A stretch of DNA of 64,000 nt, taken from the NCBI RefSeq assembly GCF_007655135.1, contig NC_045132.1:1922001-1986000 (forward strand). The letters are read 5' to 3'. The notes beneath the pieces are model-generated. The model made no database searches and was not told the origin of the DNA. It saw nothing but the letters and a program-made list of their open reading frames with translations. Shown here one piece after another: positions 59,501-64,000 of the stretch; position 1 is the stretch's first letter; the number at the start of each line of letters is the position of its first letter. The position numbers and the translations under genes are program-made. Source of the DNA: Punica granatum (taxonomy: Eukaryota > Streptophyta > Magnoliopsida > Myrtales > Lythraceae).

Positions 59501-61752
59501 TAAGTTCATCTTGAAAGTTGAATAAATGGATGGAATTATATGTTGTACCTTAGTAACTTGCTGTTTTCTCTAGCTAGAGTTTTCTCTTTTTGAAGGGCTG
59601 CATTTTATGTCATATTTTCTCAGTTGAATATCTGTCCCTGAATGATAGGAAAGGTGCTCCAACAACTCCTTTGGTCACGATAGCAATGACTAAGGTAGTA
59701 GCTGGTGTTCTAGAGAAGAACAATCTACCAGGTGCTATTTTCACTTCATTTTGTGGCGGTGCTGAAATTGGTCAGGCGATAGCAAAAGATACCCGCATTC
59801 CTTTGGTTTCATTCACCGGAAGTTCTAAGGTACTCATTCCCATTTCTTTTTCCTGATTCTTGGTCTTTGATGATTCCTTCTGAAATAATAAAATTGCTAG
59901 CCATAGATCTTATGTGTTCTCTCTTCCCCATGTTCTTCTTCTGAACTCAGTTAATTATTTGATTTGCCTTTTATCCTTTATCATTTGGGAGGAGTCCTTG
60001 ATGAAGTCCTTGCATGCTCATGACAGGTTGGCTTAAAGGTCCAACAGACAGTGAATGAGAGATATGGGAAATGCTTGCTTGAATTAAGCGGAAACAATGC
60101 TATCATTGTAATGGATGATGCAGATATTCAGTTGGCTGTTCGCTCTGTTCTATTTGCTGCTGTTGGGACAGCTGGACAACGCTGTACAACATGCCGTAGA
60201 CTGGTACGTCAGAGCATGGATGCATACTCATATATGTGCACATGCAAGGGAACTCTTTGGTGATGAAGTCAAACTTTGGAACTAAAGATTTTATTTTCTT
60301 GCATTCGCAGCTCCTCCATGAAAGCATATACCAAAGAGTACTTGATCAACTTGTTGATGTGTACAAACAAGTTAAAATTGGGGATCCTCTAGAGAAGGGA
60401 AATCTACTTGGACCACTGCATACTGCTGCCTCAAGGAAGAACTTCAGAAATGGGATTGAGGTTATTAAGTCTCAGGCATGTTTCTTCTCTCTCTGTCCTG
60501 TGCGTATTTATTTGGAAATTCAGAAGATAAATATAAGTCTATTGGTAATATGTTAAGACAACGATGACAGACAGTCCTTATGTATGTAAGTATCATGTAA
60601 TCAGTGACCTAATATATACACTTAGCTTAGCTAGGAAAAATGTTCCTATGTTTTGTTTTGATGCTCCTTAATAAGGTCGAGAGGAGGAAACGATTGTGGT
60701 CGTCCTTGTTTGGTTGGATATCGGGAAAGGGATGGGAGAGGAGGGGAGAAGAGAATCTTTCATTTGAAAGTGGACTCAGCTGATTTCTTTTGTCCTGTTA
60801 AATCTTTCACGTAATTATTTTTTTGCTTGGGAACTCCGATCTTGTTAAGTCTGTATTTCTTGGCATCTCTCTGTTTCATGAGCCCATAGATGATTTTCTG
60901 GATTGCTTTCATTTACAGGGAGGGAAGATCCTTACTGGGGGCTCAGTTATTGAGTCTGATGGCTACTTCGTGCAGCCCACAATAGTAGAGATTTCACCAG
61001 ATGCAGCAGTTGTTAAGGAAGAGCTGTTTGCTCCAGTGCTTTATGTTATGAAATTTCAGGTAACTTTTACACAGCCGATTCACGAGATATGTTTGAGTTC
61101 TACCTTACCTGTTAGGAATTTTACGCATGCTTGCTGCTTTCAAATTTCGGTGCTGGTGTCTTTCGTGTTCAGACTTTAAAGGAAGCCATTGAAATAAACA
61201 ACTCGGTACCCCAAGGACTAAGTAGCTCCATCTTCACACGAAGACCAGACGTCATCTTCAAGTGGATAGGGTATGATTCGTCTTATTCCTTACGAAATCA
61301 TGTTTTGAGAAGAATATGATTCTGTTCTCTTTGAATGTCCTTTCTCCCAGTTCCATGCAGTTCAGTCCCCTTGATTTTTTCTTTGCAAGGGAGTTGTCTT
61401 TTTTTGGCGTGTACATTTAATAGTGTTTATACTTCACTCAGGCCACAAGGGAGCGACTGTGGAATAGTGAATGTCAATATACCGACAAATGGGGCCGAGA
61501 TTGGAGGCGCTTTTGGGGGGGAAAAGGCCACTGGAGGAGGCCGTGAAGCTGGAAGTGACTCGTGGAAGCAGTATATGCGACGCTCTACTTGGTAAAACTT
61601 AGCTCATCCTGCTAAAACTTTCTTCCTATGATCTTTTTCTACCTTTCACATTGTCCTATAATATCTCCTGAGTTTCTGAATTTTATACTTCCAACAGCAC
61701 AATCAATTACGGCAGTGAACTACCACTGGCTCAGGGAATTAACTTCTGCTAG
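56539..61752 (+). CDS. ALDH7B4: Aldehyde dehydrogenase family 7 (antiquitin-like), ALDH7B4-type
   Basis: Fourteen exons: 56539-56673, 57935-58021, 58256-58387, 58619-58691, 58909-58931, 59015-59078, 59315-59360, 59649-59829, 60027-60203, 60311-60475, 60919-61059, 61173-61270, 61442-61591 and 61698-61752. They join in frame to 508 aa, the same length as Arabidopsis ALDH7B4 as I know it. The enzyme oxidises reactive aldehydes with NAD, including alpha-aminoadipic semialdehyde from lysine breakdown, and protects against lipid-peroxidation aldehydes under stress. Seen: [28 protein letters not shown] (NAD region), ELSGNNA with general base Glu266, and GQRCTTCRR with catalytic Cys300; both catalytic residues are present. 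The end differs slightly from Arabidopsis (INFC instead of INFG). Intron 10 uses a GC donor and exon 5 is only 23 nt. Both UTRs appear to contain introns. Confidence 0.96.
56988..57352. mobile_element. MITE of the GTTTGGTTTCA family, copy 3, in ALDH7 intron 1
   Basis: Starts GTTTGGTTTCAAAAATTTG and ends with the inverted AAAACCAAAC. Its right half (ACACACTACACAATAAAAACACACGTTTCC) matches 23479-23648. A foreign stretch at about 57050-57150 (GGGCTTAGTCTCTCATGTTG...) interrupts it, perhaps a nested insertion. Confidence 0.65.
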
Positions 61753-61775
61753 TAAATCCACCTCACCGCCAAAAG

Positions 61776-62478
61776 GTAAGGTTAGCACTTATACTGAGCA
61801 TTTTCTCCACCGATGCTTTCGCATATTCATTTTACACAGAATTGATTAATTAATAGCTCCCCACGATAATAGGGGTGGCAGATTGTAATTTGTCCTTTTA
61901 ACTTGAGTTAACAGTCTACCCCGTTACATCTTTTCAAAATTGATAGCCTCGAAGGGAGAAAAGACTCATTAATACACTGCAGATCTTCTTTTTATATTCT
62001 CAAGAATACCAGCATCCTCGATCACCCTCTCCAATTCTGATGCACTAAGCAAAGGCCGGGCATTGTCTAGCCTTGCCTACAACTCCTTGGGGCTCTTCTC
62101 GGCCTAGGCAAGGTTCATGCCTTTCTCAAAGTAAAGCATGAGACCAGGTTTGTTCTTGCCTAATACGGTCCAGAGTGGCTTTGACAAGGCCCACTTGGCC
62201 TTTCTAGGCCAAGTTTAGCCTGGAAGGCCAGATTCATTCCCCAGGGAGCTCTAACCGTAACATGGTCTAGCCTGTGTATGGAGTGGTTGATGAGTTTGCG
62301 GGCAGCATTCGTTGTTCTCCTATTCGATCCGTGTGATGGTTTTATAGTAATATATATAGCATGATGGAGAAATTGTATGCTTGTAGCCTCTGGAGCAGAT
62401 CGTCATTTGTTTTCATACTTCAAGAATTAGCTCTTCATTCTTATGTTGTTAATGTTGTAGTTTTCTGATCTCTTGCAG
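61776..62478 (+). other. Intron in the ALDH7 3' UTR
   Basis: Donor AAAAG|GTAAGG at 61776 and acceptor TCTTGCAG ending 62478, both good matches, lie just after the stop codon (61750-61752). The intron contains a repetitive GGCC-rich patch at about 62055-62230 (GGCCTTTCTAGGCC and related). Confidence 0.6.
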
Positions 62479-62607
62479 GAACCGACCCCTCTCCAGCCCA
62501 TCGGAAGTCATCACCTCGGCTCAACGCTTTGGGACTTGGGCAAGGACATGGCATTAGTTCCAAATCTACTCTTAGTACTGAAAGGGGGACCAAAAAGTAT
62601 TATATCA

Positions 62608-62613
62608 ATAAAT
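62608..62613 (+). terminator. ALDH7 polyadenylation signal
   Basis: AATAAA about 130 nt after the 3' UTR intron acceptor; the transcript would end near 62630. Confidence 0.6.
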
Positions 62614-62639
62614 TGAAAGGAAATTGTTATTTTTAACTA

Positions 62640-63929
62640 CCCGGTGCCTTCCTCTTCATAGTTCCCATGTCGTGCATTTGCAATTTAAAATCCCTCATCA
62701 TCGGCGGGCAAATCGGCTATAATTTCATCAGTCTCCGTTAAGGCTTATTGGCGATAGATATGTCTAACTCCTGGCATGATAATGATTCGTTTTTCAAGAA
62801 AAGTTATGCCCCGGGAAGTCACCAAGCTAAAATTATGAAGCTCAGAATCTAATTCAGATGTAAATTGTGAGTTTATCTTAAAAATCCAAGACAACCAGCT
62901 AAAGGGTCGTGCAGGTGGAGCATACTCGGTCGGGCCACAACACGTTTAACTTTCCACGCCATAAGCGAGCCGGCACACTAGCAAACTCGGCACGACAACA
63001 GTCGACTCAAATGATGATCATGGGCGTGCAGGTTGAGATCTGGTCGGGCCAAAATTGCAAGCGCTCTCCTATCCTGACATGGCAACCACAATTTTTTCTA
63101 GGATTGGAGCCTGGACATCCTACGTTTCTTTTATTATTCCTTATTCTTTCATTTTCGTGGCATTCCTTTTATTTTCCTTGTTATCTTTTACATGACATGC
63201 AAGAATTGGTCGTTACCACTTACTGGAAGCTGATGAGTTACTTCAATCCCGCATCGGAAAGATACTACTGTACTCTTGGCCTCCCCTTCAATAAGGGTAA
63301 GAAATATTCGTTTCTCATGAGAAGCTCCTCCTTCGAACAAAACCATGCAAATCATGCTCATAACGAATACTTCTTGGACGGATCGTTCCATGTCGCGAAT
63401 CCCGACCCACGCCTTACCGGAGAGTAGAAGAACTACTAATGTCAAAGGTACCTATACGCTCACAACTGGAACATGCCCGCACCAAAAAAAGGTCAACCAG
63501 AGAGGCCCTAAATCCTTATGTAGAGCCTTCCCTCCCTACATGATTGATTGCACGATGAACTAACTATTCCCTAATCATTTGCCTCCCCAACATAAACTAC
63601 TTTTTTAACCATATCTGAAGATCGTCAATCAAAAAGTCTTTTAAGATCTATAGAAAAATCGAGAGCGCCGAATCTCTTTCTTCTGATTGACAGGAGTGAA
63701 AACGACAGGGAAGGAAGAATCACGTGTTGGACATTCTACCTCAATCCCTCAAAGGGCCTCAATTATTGGCTTTGCTTGGAATAAGACAAAGGTCAAGTAG
63801 GTCATATTATTTCCTTAATTAGGGTTAGGTTAACCTCTACTTATAGGGAGCAATGGAGATTATTAGCAAATTAAGTAATTTTTAACATGGGAGAGATGTT
63901 GTAATTGGCGGGAGAGTTGTTGGTTTGGG

Positions 63930-63971
<42 letters not shown>

Positions 63972-64000
63972 GAAGACCATATGATACTCAAGTCAATATC
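62640..64000. other. Spacer to the window end
   Basis: A 172-codon open frame (62909-63427, + strand) shows no similarity that I recognise and contains a hydrophobic stretch only. It is more likely chance or TE debris than a gene. A diverged short duplication (GTGCAGGTNGAG... GGTCGGGCC) occurs at about 62912 and 63027. A (CT)n microsatellite lies at 63932-63967. Confidence 0.5.
63932..63967. repeat. (CT)n microsatellite
   Basis: About 18 CT units, uninterrupted. Confidence 0.92.

Noticed and set aside
62909..63427. 172-codon open reading frame as a gene
   Set aside because: No similarity, domain or promoter is recognisable, and the composition looks random; chance or repeat debris is more likely.
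1..64000. CRISPR arrays, bacterial operons or riboswitches
   Set aside because: The window is plant nuclear DNA; no regularly spaced repeats of CRISPR type or prokaryotic gene organisation were seen.

Overview
The window is nuclear DNA of a flowering plant, most likely a eudicot. The genes carry many short GT-AG introns, the spacers are AT-rich, and the products are plant-specific: germin-like proteins, a plastid RelA/SpoT homologue, a RIPK/PBL-type receptor-like cytoplasmic kinase, an FBD F-box protein and a plant ALDH7. The spacers hold copia, gypsy, LINE, SINE, Helitron-like and fold-back/MITE debris. I cannot name the species from sequence alone.

Layout, left to right. 1-5.6 kb: spacer with a degenerate LTR copy (1558-2020) and a SINE (about 5067). 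5.7-8.9 kb: two tandem germin-like genes on the + strand, the first intact and intronless, the second broken. 9.5-12.0 kb: a six-exon SPL2-type RING E3 ligase on the minus strand, with a 2.1-kb inverted-repeat element starting about 160 bp upstream of its ATG. 14.3-18.1 kb: a MITE, then an array of about 580-bp repeats broken by a truncated LINE and a SINE. 18.2-21.5 kb: a six-exon RSH2/RSH3-type (p)ppGpp synthetase/hydrolase, minus strand. 21.5-32.2 kb: a long AT-rich, transposon-rich spacer with decayed Ty1/copia remains. 32.3-33.9 kb: a three-exon F-box/LRR/FBD gene. 34-38.2 kb: repeats. 38.7-41.4 kb: an eight-exon NOP58 gene whose promoter carries site II and telo-box motifs. 42.8-44.5 kb: a four-exon RIPK-like kinase, minus strand, convergent with NOP58. 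44.5-56 kb: spacer with a gypsy-like LTR, LINE debris, a solo LTR with target-site duplication and Helitron-like ends. 56.5-61.8 kb: a 14-exon ALDH7B gene with UTR introns on both sides. 61.8-64 kb: its 3' UTR, then spacer.

The genes form no operon-like or functional cluster; this is an ordinary plant gene neighbourhood. Six complete multi-exon or single-exon coding models plus one F-box model were assembled by hand. Every exon joins in frame, and the predicted lengths match what I know of the families: 210, 399, 694, 433, 564, 463 and 508 aa. I found no clearly undescribed biological system. The most interesting signals are structural: a gene-fragment-bearing fold-back element at the SPL2 promoter, a repeat array at the 3' flank of RSH, a solo LTR with clear target-site duplication, a GC-AG intron and a 23-nt microexon in ALDH7, and a G4-type run in an F-box intron.
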